A DNA stretch of 64,000 nt from CAWAXW01 sp963786155 (lineage in GTDB: Bacteria; Actinomycetota; CADDZG01; WHSQ01), in contig CAWAXW010000006.1 in assembly GCA_963786155.1 (NCBI GenBank), positions 1,488,001 through 1,552,000 of the forward strand, in the 5' to 3' direction. The notes beneath the pieces are model-generated. The model was given only the letters and a program-made list of their open reading frames with translations, had not been told where the DNA came from and did not search any database. Every line of letters begins with the position of its first letter. Positions within the stretch are counted from its first letter, which is position 1. Position numbers and translations under genes: made by a program. This document shows positions 45,896 through 54,879 of this stretch, in pieces.

Positions 45896-47269
45896 GCTCG
45901 TCCGCTTACTGGGCGAAGCTAGCGTCGGCATCGACCCAGGCGACCTTCAGAACCACACCTTCGACTTGACGCCGCGCGCGCTGGTCGCCGTACGTCGTGG
46001 AGCTATCGGCCCCCAGCCGAGCGCCGTTGTCAGGCCCAAGGCGTCCTCGGAAGTCTCAGATCTCCTGGCCTGGGCCGATGGATCGCGCACCCCTATCGTG
46101 CCCTTCGGCGGCGGATCGGGCGTGTGTGGAGGTATCGCTCCCGATGGAGGGGTCGTCGTCTCAACGTCCGGGCTGGATGCGATCGAGGACCTCGACGACA
46201 AGAGCCTCCTCGTGCGTGTCGGCGCAGGGGTCAACGGCGGCAGGCTCGAGAGACACCTCAACGAAAGCGGCTACACATTGGGTCACGCGCCTCAGAGCAT
46301 CGAGATCTCGACGGTAGGGGGCTGGATCGCAACCCGTGCCTGCGGGCAACTCTCCGCTCGCTACGGAGGCATCGAGGACGCGGTCGCGGATCTGGAGGTG
46401 GTCCTTCCAGACGGCCGGGTTCTCACCTCGCCTCTCGTTCCCCGAGCTTCAACCGGCCCGGATCTGGCCAACCTGATGCTCGGCTCCGAAGGCGCATTCG
46501 GTATCGTCACCGCCGCCACTTTGCGCGTTCACCCCATCCCAGATGACCGCCACGACCTCTGTCTGGTTTTCGAGCACATGAGCGACGGAGTCGCAGCCTG
46601 TCGCGCATTGGCGCAGTCCGATCTTGCTCCCACTCTCGTGCGCCTCTACGACCGCGAGGACGCATTCGTCGCGTTCAGGAATATCGATCTCGATCCCCGA
46701 GCATCCGGTCCTGTTGCTTTCGTTCGAGGGACGCGGAGCGGCCGAGCGTGCCGCGTTGGCGACGACTCTGGGCGGGAAGCTTGGTGACCTTGCCCTCGTC
46801 GAGCACTGGTGGGCGCATCGGAACGACGCCGTGGACGACTACCTCAGGGTGATGGCGGGTCAAGGCATCCTCGGCCCCCACGCGATGGTCGACACTATGG
46901 AGGTCTCGGCGACCTGGTCTCGCCTTCGTGACGTCTACCACTCGATGAAGGAGGCCTTGAGCGCCGGCGCCGATATCTGCGGCTGTCACGTGAGCCACGT
47001 CTATCCGCACGGCGCTTGCCTCTACTTCACGCTCGCCTCCTCGTGTGAGAGCGACGACGAGGCCCTGAAGCGCAACGATCGCTGGTGGGAGCTGGGCATG
47101 AGCGCGTGCCTCGACAACGGGGGAGCGATCAGTCATCACCACGGGATCGGCAGGCTGAAGGCGCGCTCGGTTCCCCACACACCTTGGTGGTTGGTGGGAC
47201 GTGCTCGTCGAGGCCAAGCGCGTTTTCGACCCTCACGGGATCATGAACCCCGGGGTGTTGGGACTTTGA
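45879..47269 (+). CDS. FAD-linked oxidase/alkyl-DHAP synthase-like protein, two frameshifts
   Basis: FAD domain (PFGGGSGVCGG, STVGGWIATRACGQLSARYGG, STGPDLANLMLGSEGAFG) and the C-terminal HHHGIG and FDPHGIMNPG blocks. The layout is like alkylglycerone-phosphate synthase (AgpS). Frame is lost at the C run 46695-46698 (one C too many) and near 47180 (CACACACC); removing one base at each gives 462 residues. The neighbouring lipid kinase and GlpD fit glycerol-ether lipid chemistry, but D-lactate or glycolate oxidase activity is possible. It overlaps the thiolase end. Confidence 0.8.
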
Positions 47270-47280
47270 AAGATGCACCA

Positions 47281-48181
47281 ATGGTTCTCATATGCAACCG
47301 GCGGTCGGGGCGCGGTGGAGTCGCCAAGGCGCTGCCCGAGGTCGAGAGGCACCTGCGCGAGCGCGGGCTTCCCTACCAGATCGCGGAGACTGAGCGCCCC
47401 GGCCACGCTACCGAGTTGGCCCGCGCCGCCATCGAGGGCGGCAGCAAGCTCGTCGTCGCGATGGGCGGGGACGGGACGATCCTCGAAGTGGTCAACGGCA
47501 TGATCCGCGATGACGTGGCCATCGACCCCGAGGCTGCGCTCGGCGTGGTCGCGGCCGGCACCGGCTCCGACTTCATCAAGACGTTTGGCATCCCGGCCAT
47601 GGCCGGACATGCGGTCGCCCATCTCGACGGGCCGGAGTCCTTTCTTATCGACGTCGGCAAGATCACCTACCAGCACGACGGGGTCGAGACGACTCGGTAC
47701 TTCGCCAACATCGCGGAGGCCGGGATAGGAGCCGACGTGGTCGCGCGCGCGGCTCGCCTGCCCGCGCTGGCTGGGCCCCACCGTCTATCTCGTTGCCTTC
47801 TGGTTAACCATGAGGAAGCATCGGGCGGCGCAAGTGAAGATCGATCTGATCGATCGCTCCTACGAGGGCCGAATGAACAACATGGTCGTGGCCAACGGAC
47901 AGTTCTTCGGGGGAGGGATGAAGATCGCACCGAAGGCCGCCCCCACCGACGGTTTGCTCGACATCCTCGTCGAGCACGCTCGCAAACGCGAAGCGATCGC
48001 CCTGATGCCGAAGATCTACAAAGGAACGCACCTCCCGCATCCGGACATCGACCTTTACAAGCGCGTCAGGGCAACGATCACGGCGGACCGACCTCTGCTC
48101 ATCGAGGCCGACGGCGAAGTGCTCGGCCACACGCCGGCGACCTTCGAGGTGCTCCCCGACGCGATCCGCCTGAAGGTCTAG
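47281..48181 (+). CDS. diacylglycerol/lipid kinase-like protein, one frameshift
   Basis: DAGK catalytic fold: N-terminal VLICNRRSGRGGVAK and the ATP loop VAMGGDGTILEVVNG, GVVAAGTGSDFIKTFGI, and the C-terminal VANGQFFGGGMKIAPKA with LLIEADGE. Frame breaks near 47764 (CCCGCGC); removing one base gives RLPRWLGPTVYLVAF and a 299-residue protein. It likely phosphorylates a lipid such as diacylglycerol. ATG 47281 follows the FAD gene by 11 bases. Confidence 0.85.
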
Positions 48182-48184
48182 TCT
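48179..48184 (+). promoter_or_regulatory. -10 element (TAGTCT), leaderless spacing
   Basis: TAGTCT spans the lipid kinase stop and lies exactly six bases before ATG 48191. Confidence 0.5.
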
Positions 48185-48190
48185 CCGCCG

Positions 48191-48973
48191 ATGCCTTTAA
48201 TCGAGTTACCCCAGGTGACCGTCCGCTACGAGGATTCGGGCGGGGACGGCGCGGCCATCTTGTTCAGTCACGGGATCTTCATGGATCACGAGATGTGGGC
48301 GCCTCAGGTCGCGAGCTTGCGCAGCGAGTTCCGCTGCGTCGCGTACGACGAGCGAGGCCACGGCGACTCTGTTGCATCCGGCTCGTGGAGCTACTGGGAC
48401 ATGGCTAACGACGCGGTCGCGCTTCTCGACCATCTGGGGATCGATCACGCCTTCTTCGTCGGCATGTCGCAAGGCGGCTTCCTGTCCCTGCGCGCCGCGC
48501 TCACCGCGCCCGAGCGTGTGCGGGGACTGGTGCTCGTCGACTCTCAGGCCGGCGTCGAGGACCCGGCGCACCTTCCCGGATACGAGGCCATGGTCCAGCA
48601 GTGGTCCACGAAGGGCCCGAGCGTCTCGTTGGGCGAGGCCAGCGCGGCGATCATCCTCGGTCCTGCAGACCACGAGCCGTGGATCGGCAAGTGGATGACG
48701 AAGCCGAACGACTACCCGGTGGAGCCGATGAAGACCCTGACCTCGCGCGGGGACATCCACGACCGCTTGCCCGAGATCGCGTGCCCGGCCCTCGTTATCC
48801 ACGGCGAGATCGACGCGGCCATTCCCATGGAGCGCGCCGAGGCCCTGTGCGCGGGCCTGAGCGGATGCGAGGGCGTGCTACGCATCGAAGGCGCAGGCCA
48901 CGCGGCGAACCTCAGCCATCCCGGCATCGTCACGGAAGCCATCCGCGACTTCTGCCGCCGCCACGCCGGTTAG
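48191..48973 (+). CDS. alpha/beta hydrolase
   Basis: 260 residues. FSHGIFMDHEMWAPQ, YDERGHGDS, nucleophile GMSQGGFLSLR, IHGEIDAAIP and the final GAGHAANLSHP. An ester or lactone hydrolase such as 3-oxoadipate enol-lactonase is possible, but the substrate is not fixed by sequence. It overlaps the convergent hydrolase gene by four bases. Confidence 0.85.
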   Translation: MPLIELPQVTVRYEDSGGDGAAILFSHGIFMDHEMWAPQVASLRSEFRCVAYDERGHGDSVASGSWSYWDMANDAVALLDHLGIDHAFFVGMSQGGFLSLRAALTAPERVRGLVLVDSQAGVEDPAHLPGYEAMVQQWSTKGPSVSLGEASAAIILGPADHEPWIGKWMTKPNDYPVEPMKTLTSRGDIHDRLPEIACPALVIHGEIDAAIPMERAEALCAGLSGCEGVLRIEGAGHAANLSHPGIVTEAIRDFCRRHAG

Positions 48974-49848
48974 CCGCCCACTTCGGCGAAAAATTTGCGC
49001 AGGTCTTCGGACAGGCGCGCCGGGAACTCGATCGGTAGGTAGTGCGAGGCCTTCTCGTACACGACCATCCGGGCCCCGGGGATGTCTTGCGTCATCTTGC
49101 CCATATGGCGCACGGACGTGAAGTGGTCCTTCTCTCCGGCTATGACGAGCGTGGGCGCCTCGATCGTTTCGAGGATGTCCGATGCCGGATCGCCGGCGAG
49201 CGCCTCGTAGGTCGCCAGCAGAGACCTCAGGTCGCAGCGGGCCATTCCCTGGAGCACCTCGACCAGGGCAGGGATGTCGGCGGTCGCCCCAACCAGTCCC
49301 GACTGGCGCACGAGACCCGCCAGCTCCGGTCGTGAGGTCAATCCCCGGAGCGGCCCTTCGAGGAATCCTGCGAAGTGCTTTGCGACCCCCATCACGGTGG
49401 GAAGGAATCCCGCGATCTCGAGATGGCGGATCGAGCTCGTCACCGAATAGCCCTGGGCGCCGCTGATCAGAACGAGGGCGCGGACCCTGTCGGGATAGCG
49501 ATGCGCGATCTCGAGGGCGATCCGCGTGCCGTTGCTCCACGAGGCGATCACGAAATCGTCTGCGTCGGTGTCGTCAAGCGCCGCCATCGCGTCTTCGGCA
49601 TGCGCGCCGGCATCGATGCGATCGGATCGTGGCGCCTCCGACTCGAGCAGCCCTCTGAGGTCCCAGGTGACGATCGGTCGCTCCCTGACGACGTCGACCA
49701 GGGACTTGCTCCACATCACCATGTCGGCCCCCACCGCGTTGCACACCAGCAGCGGCGTGCTGCTGGCGGAGCCGAATCGCCTCACCGCGATGACCGTGCC
49801 GTCGAACGACTGGACGAACGAGGAATCGGTATCGAAGGGTCCGGTCAT
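48970..49848 (-). CDS. alpha/beta hydrolase
   Basis: 292 residues. VCNAVGADMVMW, TWDLRGLLES, nucleophile region ASWSNGTRIALE, VIAGEKDHFTS and KASHYLPIEFP. ATG 49848 overlaps the glpD stop on the minus strand, so it is translated with glpD. Not closely related to the converging hydrolase. Possibly a lysophospholipase-like enzyme given its lipid-metabolism neighbours (inference). Confidence 0.82.
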   Translation of the reverse strand: MTGPFDTDSSFVQSFDGTVIAVRRFGSASSTPLLVCNAVGADMVMWSKSLVDVVRERPIVTWDLRGLLESEAPRSDRIDAGAHAEDAMAALDDTDADDFVIASWSNGTRIALEIAHRYPDRVRALVLISGAQGYSVTSSIRHLEIAGFLPTVMGVAKHFAGFLEGPLRGLTSRPELAGLVRQSGLVGATADIPALVEVLQGMARCDLRSLLATYEALAGDPASDILETIEAPTLVIAGEKDHFTSVRHMGKMTQDIPGARMVVYEKASHYLPIEFPARLSEDLRKFFAEVGG

Positions 49849-51517
49849 CCGGTCCACCTGGCTGCGTCGCCCGCGGGGGGAGCGGGGGCGGTCGACAGGG
49901 GAAGTCCGCGCTCACGTTCGACGGCCGCGCGATGAGCGGCGACCTCGGTGGCGCTTCTCTCCGAGTCCCAGCCGTGGACCTGGGCCATGAGCTCCACCGC
50001 GCGCGAGCCCGGCCCGATGCCCGCAGAATGGTCGGTGATCGCCAGTCGCGCTCGTCGCGGCAAGGAAATCGGATAGATGCACGGCCATCTCGGCCGTCGC
50101 GCAGTAAACGGCTTCGGCTCCTATCGGAAGAGTGCCAGGGCCCAGCGGCGCGGCCAGCTCTGGAAACTCGTCCACGACGTCGAGAACTTCGAAGGCGCGG
50201 TCGCCGTAGGCGCGCACCAGGTTGTCGGCAGCAACCGGGTCCACCTCGAGCGCACGAGCGCGGCGGGCAACGGCATCTTGCAATGCATCGAGATCGCTCA
50301 CGCCCAAACGGATCCAGCGTGTGCGCGACTTCGCTCCCGGAGCCAGGTCCTCGATCACATGGTCGACGGCATCCACGGCCATCCTGCGGTACGTGGTCAT
50401 CTTGCCTCCGGTGATGCCTGCGATCCCGGGAGCGATGTCGAACACTCGATGACGACGGGACAGGTCGGCTGTTGCTCCCGCCTTCCCGGCGATGAGCGGA
50501 CGCAACCCTGCGTAAGCCCCCGCGATGTCTTCAACTCCGAGATCCAGCTCGAATGCCGCGTTGAGTGCGTCGAGGCAGTAGTCACGATCTTGCGGCTCGA
50601 CGCTCGGTGAATCGATCTCGCCTTCATAAGGAGTGTCGGTGGTTCCCACGAGGATGGCATCGAGCCAGGGGATGACGAACAGCATCCGCTTCCGCTCCGC
50701 ATCCGGGATGAACGCTGCGCTCTCGCCCAGCGGGATCGGCGTCTCTGCGAAAGATGAGGTGGATCCCCTTCGACGGCCGTAACCTCGCCTCGATGCCGGG
50801 ATCGATCAAGGAATTGACCCGGTCGCCCCACACGCCCGCCGCGACGATGATCTTCTTGGCTCGTATCCGCAACTCCGCTCCGGTTAGCGAATCTTCGACG
50901 GTCGCTTCGCACATTGACTCCGACGATTCCAGATCCCGGGCAGGCGCGTGGTTCACAACGGTCGCTCCGAATCGCCGGGCCTGGATCAGGTTCTCCATGA
51001 CCAGCCTGACGTCGTCTGTCTTGGAGTCGTAGAAGAGGAATCCGCCTCGCAGCTTCTCTTTCGGAAGGGCGGGAACGCGCTGCTCGACCTCTTCTCGTTC
51101 GAGATAGCGATGCACGTGCAGGTTTTTGAAGCTGGCCAGCGCGTCGTAGGTCCACAACCCCACGCCGAACTTGGCCCTGATCGATCGGCGCGAGACCGGG
51201 ATGACGAAGGGGATGGGCTCGACAAGGTGGGGGGCGAGCCGGGCGAGCAGCTCGCGTTCGGTGGAGGCCTCCCTTACGAGCGCGAAGTCCCTCTGTTCGA
51301 GATAGCGGAGCCCGCCGTGGATGAGCTTCGAGGACTTGGACGACGTCCCCGATGCGAAGTCGCGCCCTTCAACCAGACCGACCTTGAGGCCTCGCCCGGT
51401 CGCATCCAGAGCTATGCCGGCCCCCGTGATCCCGCCCCCCACGATGAGGAGGTCGAGCTCCGTGGAGGCGAGGCGGTCGAGAGCGTCGGCGCGCGAGCCG
51501 AGAGCCGGGACCCTCAC
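49845..51517 (-). CDS. glpD: glycerol-3-phosphate dehydrogenase (FAD), two frameshifts
   Basis: FAD loop LLIVGGGITGAGIALDATGRG, SSKSSKLIHGGLRYLE, FVIPWLDAILVGTTDTPYEG and GGKMTTYRRMA identify GlpD/GlpA, which oxidises glycerol-3-phosphate to DHAP and passes electrons to quinone. Frame breaks at the AAA run 50750-50752 and near 50065; removing one base at each gives 556 residues, the family length. GTG 51517 overlaps the upstream gene's stop (GTGA). Confidence 0.9.
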
Positions 51518-51816
51518 ACCAGGTCCACGGCCCAGCGAACGACGACTACGGCGCCCACGATGAGCAACACCGCCGCCACCAGAACGAGAGGGCCCACCCA
51601 CCAATCCATGCCCCGGCCCAGGGGATCGGAATCGGCCTCGACCTCTGATATCCGCCTCACAACGAGCTGGGGACCGCCCATCTGGGCGAAGTGGAGGTGC
51701 TCGCGATCGCCCTCGATCACGTCCGCCAGCCCCTGGAGGAGGTCAATCAGCTCCTGATCCTCCACGGTGACGGTGACCTCTTTGAGCGATTCGCCCGAGC
51801 GATCCTCGATCTTCAT
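51514..51816 (-). CDS. small membrane protein, hypothetical
   Basis: 100 residues with an acidic soluble start and one membrane helix near the C-terminus (WWVGPLVLVAAVLLIVGAVV). Translationally coupled to glpD, so it may help dock GlpD at the membrane; this is a guess from position only. Confidence 0.55.
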   Translation of the reverse strand: MKIEDRSGESLKEVTVTVEDQELIDLLQGLADVIEGDREHLHFAQMGGPQLVVRRISEVEADSDPLGRGMDWWVGPLVLVAAVLLIVGAVVVVRWAVDLV

Positions 51817-51835
51817 CCCGATTATTCTCCCGCAC

Positions 51836-52981
51836 ATGCCCGCCGACCTGAGGCTTCTGAGTGAGGACGAGCGCGCGCTCGCCCAACTGGTCCGCGAGTT
51901 CGCATCCGAGCAGGCCGCGCCCGCGGCGGCCGGCTACGAGGAACGCTCCGAGGATCCGGCCCCTCTCTACGCACAGCTGGCCGAGCTAGGGCTCGCCGGT
52001 ATCTCGTTCCCCGAGGAGTACGGGGGCAGCGGCCAGCCCTACGCGACCTATCTCGTGGCGCTCGAGGAGTTGGCCCACGCCTACATAGCGCTTTCCATCG
52101 GGCTCTCTGTGCACACGCTCTGCGCGTTCGCGGTGAACACGTTCGGCTCCGACGCGCAGAAGAAGGAGGTCCTCACCAAGCTGACGACGGGGGAGTGGTT
52201 CGGCGCGTACTCGCTGTCCGAGCCCGAATCCGGGTCGGATGCCGCCGCGCTGACGACTAAGGCCGTGCGCTCGGGCGACGGATACGAGCTCAACGGCTCC
52301 AAGGTGTTCTGCACGCGCGGAGCCGAAGCCGACGTCGTCCTGCTCATGGCGCGCACGGGCGATCCCGGAGCCAAGGGCATCTCGACCTTCTTGGTGGACA
52401 AGGGGACCGCGGGTTTCTCGGGGTCCAAGAAGGAAGACAAGATGGGTTGGCGGAGCTCGCCGACCTGGATGCTGGCACTCGACGGCGCTCACATCCCCGA
52501 GTCGCGGCGCCTCGGGGACGAGGGGATCGGCTTCCGCATCGCCCTCGCATCGCTCGACTCGGGGCGGCTGGGGATCGCGGCGTGTGGGGTCGGCCTGGCC
52601 CAGGCTGCATTCGACGCGGCACTAGCGTTCACGACCGACCGCGAGCAGTTCGGCAAACCGGTCGCCGCTAACGAAGGCATCCAGTTCATGCTCGCCGACA
52701 TGGCCACGCAGATCGAAGCCGGTCGCCGGCTCTACAGGCATGCAGCTCAGTTGCGAGATGCGGGAGAGGAATACTCGATCCAAGCCGCGCAAGCGAAGCT
52801 GTTCTGCACCGACGTTGCTATGAAGGTCACAACCGACGCGGTCCAGCTACACGGCGGGTACGGATACATCACCGAATACCCGGCCGAGCGCTACATGCGC
52901 GAGGCGAAAGCACTCCAGATAGTCGAGGGCACGAACCAGATCCAGCGCTACGTGATCGGCCGCAAGCTGACGGGCCTCTGA
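51836..52981 (+). CDS. acyl-CoA dehydrogenase
   Basis: 381 residues. AYSLSEPESGSDAAAL (FAD loop), FTTDREQFGKPVAANEGIQFMLADM, and QLHGGYGYITEYPAERYMREAKALQIVEGTNQIQ. The active-site glutamate is in VEGTNQIQ. Typical short/medium-chain member; with the lysine operon next to it, butyryl-CoA type activity is attractive but unproven. TATTCT lies seven bases before ATG 51836. Confidence 0.94.
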   Translation: MPADLRLLSEDERALAQLVREFASEQAAPAAAGYEERSEDPAPLYAQLAELGLAGISFPEEYGGSGQPYATYLVALEELAHAYIALSIGLSVHTLCAFAVNTFGSDAQKKEVLTKLTTGEWFGAYSLSEPESGSDAAALTTKAVRSGDGYELNGSKVFCTRGAEADVVLLMARTGDPGAKGISTFLVDKGTAGFSGSKKEDKMGWRSSPTWMLALDGAHIPESRRLGDEGIGFRIALASLDSGRLGIAACGVGLAQAAFDAALAFTTDREQFGKPVAANEGIQFMLADMATQIEAGRRLYRHAAQLRDAGEEYSIQAAQAKLFCTDVAMKVTTDAVQLHGGYGYITEYPAERYMREAKALQIVEGTNQIQRYVIGRKLTGL

Positions 52982-53470
52982 TCATGTGTCGTCGGCAGGA
53001 ACGGGTCGGTGCTCGAAGGGGGTCGAGAGCACGATCGTCGCTCTGGTCGTGACTTCCAGCTTGCCGCGCAGGGAATCGAGGATCTCTTCGAGCTCGTGCG
53101 TACTTGCCGCTCGCACGACCACTACGTATGAGTTGTCGCCCGCGACCGAATAGAGGCTCTCAACCCTCGGAAGCTCGGCGACGAGTCCTGGGATGTCGGG
53201 GGGTGAGCTCGGCTGGAGGGCGACGCTCACGAGGGCGGTGATCGGCAGGCCCAGCGCGTCGAGATCGACGTCGGCGCGATATCCCCGGATCACCCCGGCG
53301 GACTCGAGCTTTCGGACCCGATCGTGGATCGAGCTGGCCGCGAGGCCCACACGCTTGCCGATCGTCCCGTAGGTCAATCGGGCATCCTCCCGCAAAAGGG
53401 CGACGATCTGCCTATCCTTCGCGTCTAGCCGAACTGAGTTCCGTTGAGAGCTTCTATCGTCTAATATCAT
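52982..53470 (-). CDS. Lrp/AsnC-family transcriptional regulator
   Basis: 162 residues. DNA-binding start LDAKDRQIVALLREDARLTYGTIGKRVGLAASSIHDRVRKLESAGVI and a RAM ligand domain (YSVAGDNSYVVVV). It is divergent from the lysine aminomutase operon across 38 bases, so it probably controls that operon in response to lysine or a related amino acid (inference). Confidence 0.93.
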   Translation of the reverse strand: MILDDRSSQRNSVRLDAKDRQIVALLREDARLTYGTIGKRVGLAASSIHDRVRKLESAGVIRGYRADVDLDALGLPITALVSVALQPSSPPDIPGLVAELPRVESLYSVAGDNSYVVVVRAASTHELEEILDSLRGKLEVTTRATIVLSTPFEHRPVPADDT

Positions 53471-53476
53471 TCGGTC

Positions 53477-53482
53477 AGCTTA
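53477..53482 (-). promoter_or_regulatory. -10 element of the Lrp gene (TAAGCT), leaderless spacing
   Basis: On the minus strand TAAGCT is six bases before the ATG at 53470. It lies in the 38-base gap shared with the divergent lysine operon, so binding here could affect both. Confidence 0.5.
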
Positions 53483-53508
53483 GTCCACGACCGGAGGACG
53501 TCAAGCAC

Positions 53509-54879
53509 GTGAGCCAGCCTGCCCCCAGCCTGCACCCCTTGCGGGCCCATGCCAGCGAGCAGCCCTACCGCTATGAGCGGGGCCCCTTCCTCGAGCCCGA
53601 CTGGCGGCGGCTGCCGGGCTTCCGGGACGTGACCGAGGAGCAATGGCTCAGCGCGCGCTGGCAGCGCCAGCACACGGTCAAAGACCTGGATGGTCTCGCC
53701 CGGGTCTTCGGGGAGCACCTGCCTGCCGATCTCGTCGATTCGATACGCCGCGACCAGTCGGAGCGGGCCACGATGTCGATGCTGATACCGCCCCAGATGC
53801 TCAACACGATGGACGAGACCGATCTGTGGGGCGATCCCATCCGGCGCTACATGCTTCCGGCGTTCGCGGATCGCAAGCGCCGGTGGCCGAGCCATCCCAT
53901 GGCCGTGCGAGACAGTCTCCATGAGGCCGACATGTGGGCCGTGGAGGGACTTACGCACCGCTATCCCACGAAGGTCCTCGCCGAGTTGCTATCGACGTGC
54001 CCTCAGTACTGCGGTCATTGCACGCGCATGGACCTTGTTGGCAACAACGTCCCGCAGGTCCTCAAGCACCGGTTCGAGATGCGCCAGAAAGAGCGCCACG
54101 AGGCGATACTCGAGTATCTGCGGGCAACTCAGAGCGTTCGAGACGTCGTGGTCTCTGGCGGCGACATCGCCAACCTTCCGATCGCTCACCTGGAGGAATT
54201 CGTCTCGGCCTTGCTCGACATCGAGAACGTCCGGGACATCAGGCTCGCGACGAAGGGACTGATGGGACTCCCTCAGCATTTCCTGCAGGACGACGTGCGG
54301 GCGGGAATGGGGCGACTGGCCGCCAAGGCGAACGCCCGCGGCGTCGACCTCGCGATCCACACGCATATCAACCACCCGCGGTCGGTGACGCCGCTGGTTG
54401 CTCGAGTGACGCGCGACTTGCTCGACCTCGGTTTCCGGGACGTGCGCAATCAGGGCGTGCTGATGCGGGGAGTGAACGACTCGCAGGAGGCGCTGCTCGA
54501 TCTCTGCTTCGTGCTGCTGGACGAAGCGAAGATCATGCCCTACTACTTCTATATGTGCGACATGATCCCCAACGCCGAGCACTGGCGCACGTCGCTGGAT
54601 CAGGCGCAGAAGTTGCAGCACGCGATCATGGGCTACCTGCCGGGGTTCGCAACGCCTCGCATCGTCTGCGACGTTCCCTATGTGGGCAAGAGATGGGTGC
54701 ATCAGGTCGAGACCTACGACCGCGTCCTCGGCATCTCGACGTGGACCAAGAACTACCGCACCGGAATCGAGTACGACGATTCGGATGCACTAACTCGCAG
54801 ATACGAGTACTACGACCCGATCGACACCCTCGGCGAAGAAGGCCGCCTCTACTGGCGCCAGCGAGCGGCAAGCGCCTGA
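53509..54879 (+). CDS. kamA: lysine 2,3-aminomutase-family radical SAM enzyme
   Basis: 456 residues. Radical SAM cluster C164-x3-C168-x2-C171 (STCPQYCGHC), VVVSGGDIANLP, and the PLP lysine probably K394 in DVPYVGK, where typical lysine 2,3-aminomutases have a glycine-rich PGGGGK. The N-terminal region is longer than usual. In context it would convert L-lysine to 3,6-diaminohexanoate, the first lysine-fermentation step. GTG 53509 has GGAGGA upstream. Overlaps kdd (TGATG). Confidence 0.88.
   Translation: MSQPAPSLHPLRAHASEQPYRYERGPFLEPDWRRLPGFRDVTEEQWLSARWQRQHTVKDLDGLARVFGEHLPADLVDSIRRDQSERATMSMLIPPQMLNTMDETDLWGDPIRRYMLPAFADRKRRWPSHPMAVRDSLHEADMWAVEGLTHRYPTKVLAELLSTCPQYCGHCTRMDLVGNNVPQVLKHRFEMRQKERHEAILEYLRATQSVRDVVVSGGDIANLPIAHLEEFVSALLDIENVRDIRLATKGLMGLPQHFLQDDVRAGMGRLAAKANARGVDLAIHTHINHPRSVTPLVARVTRDLLDLGFRDVRNQGVLMRGVNDSQEALLDLCFVLLDEAKIMPYYFYMCDMIPNAEHWRTSLDQAQKLQHAIMGYLPGFATPRIVCDVPYVGKRWVHQVETYDRVLGISTWTKNYRTGIEYDDSDALTRRYEYYDPIDTLGEEGRLYWRQRAASA

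Noticed and set aside
48191..49848. The two facing alpha/beta hydrolases as a recent duplication
   Set aside because: Their motifs and sequences differ widely (GMSQGG versus SWSNGT) and they lie on opposite strands, so they are unrelated members of a large fold.
53471..53508. Cobalamin riboswitch upstream of the B12-dependent aminomutase operon
   Set aside because: Only 38 bases separate the divergent genes, too short for a cobalamin riboswitch, and no B12-box pattern is visible.
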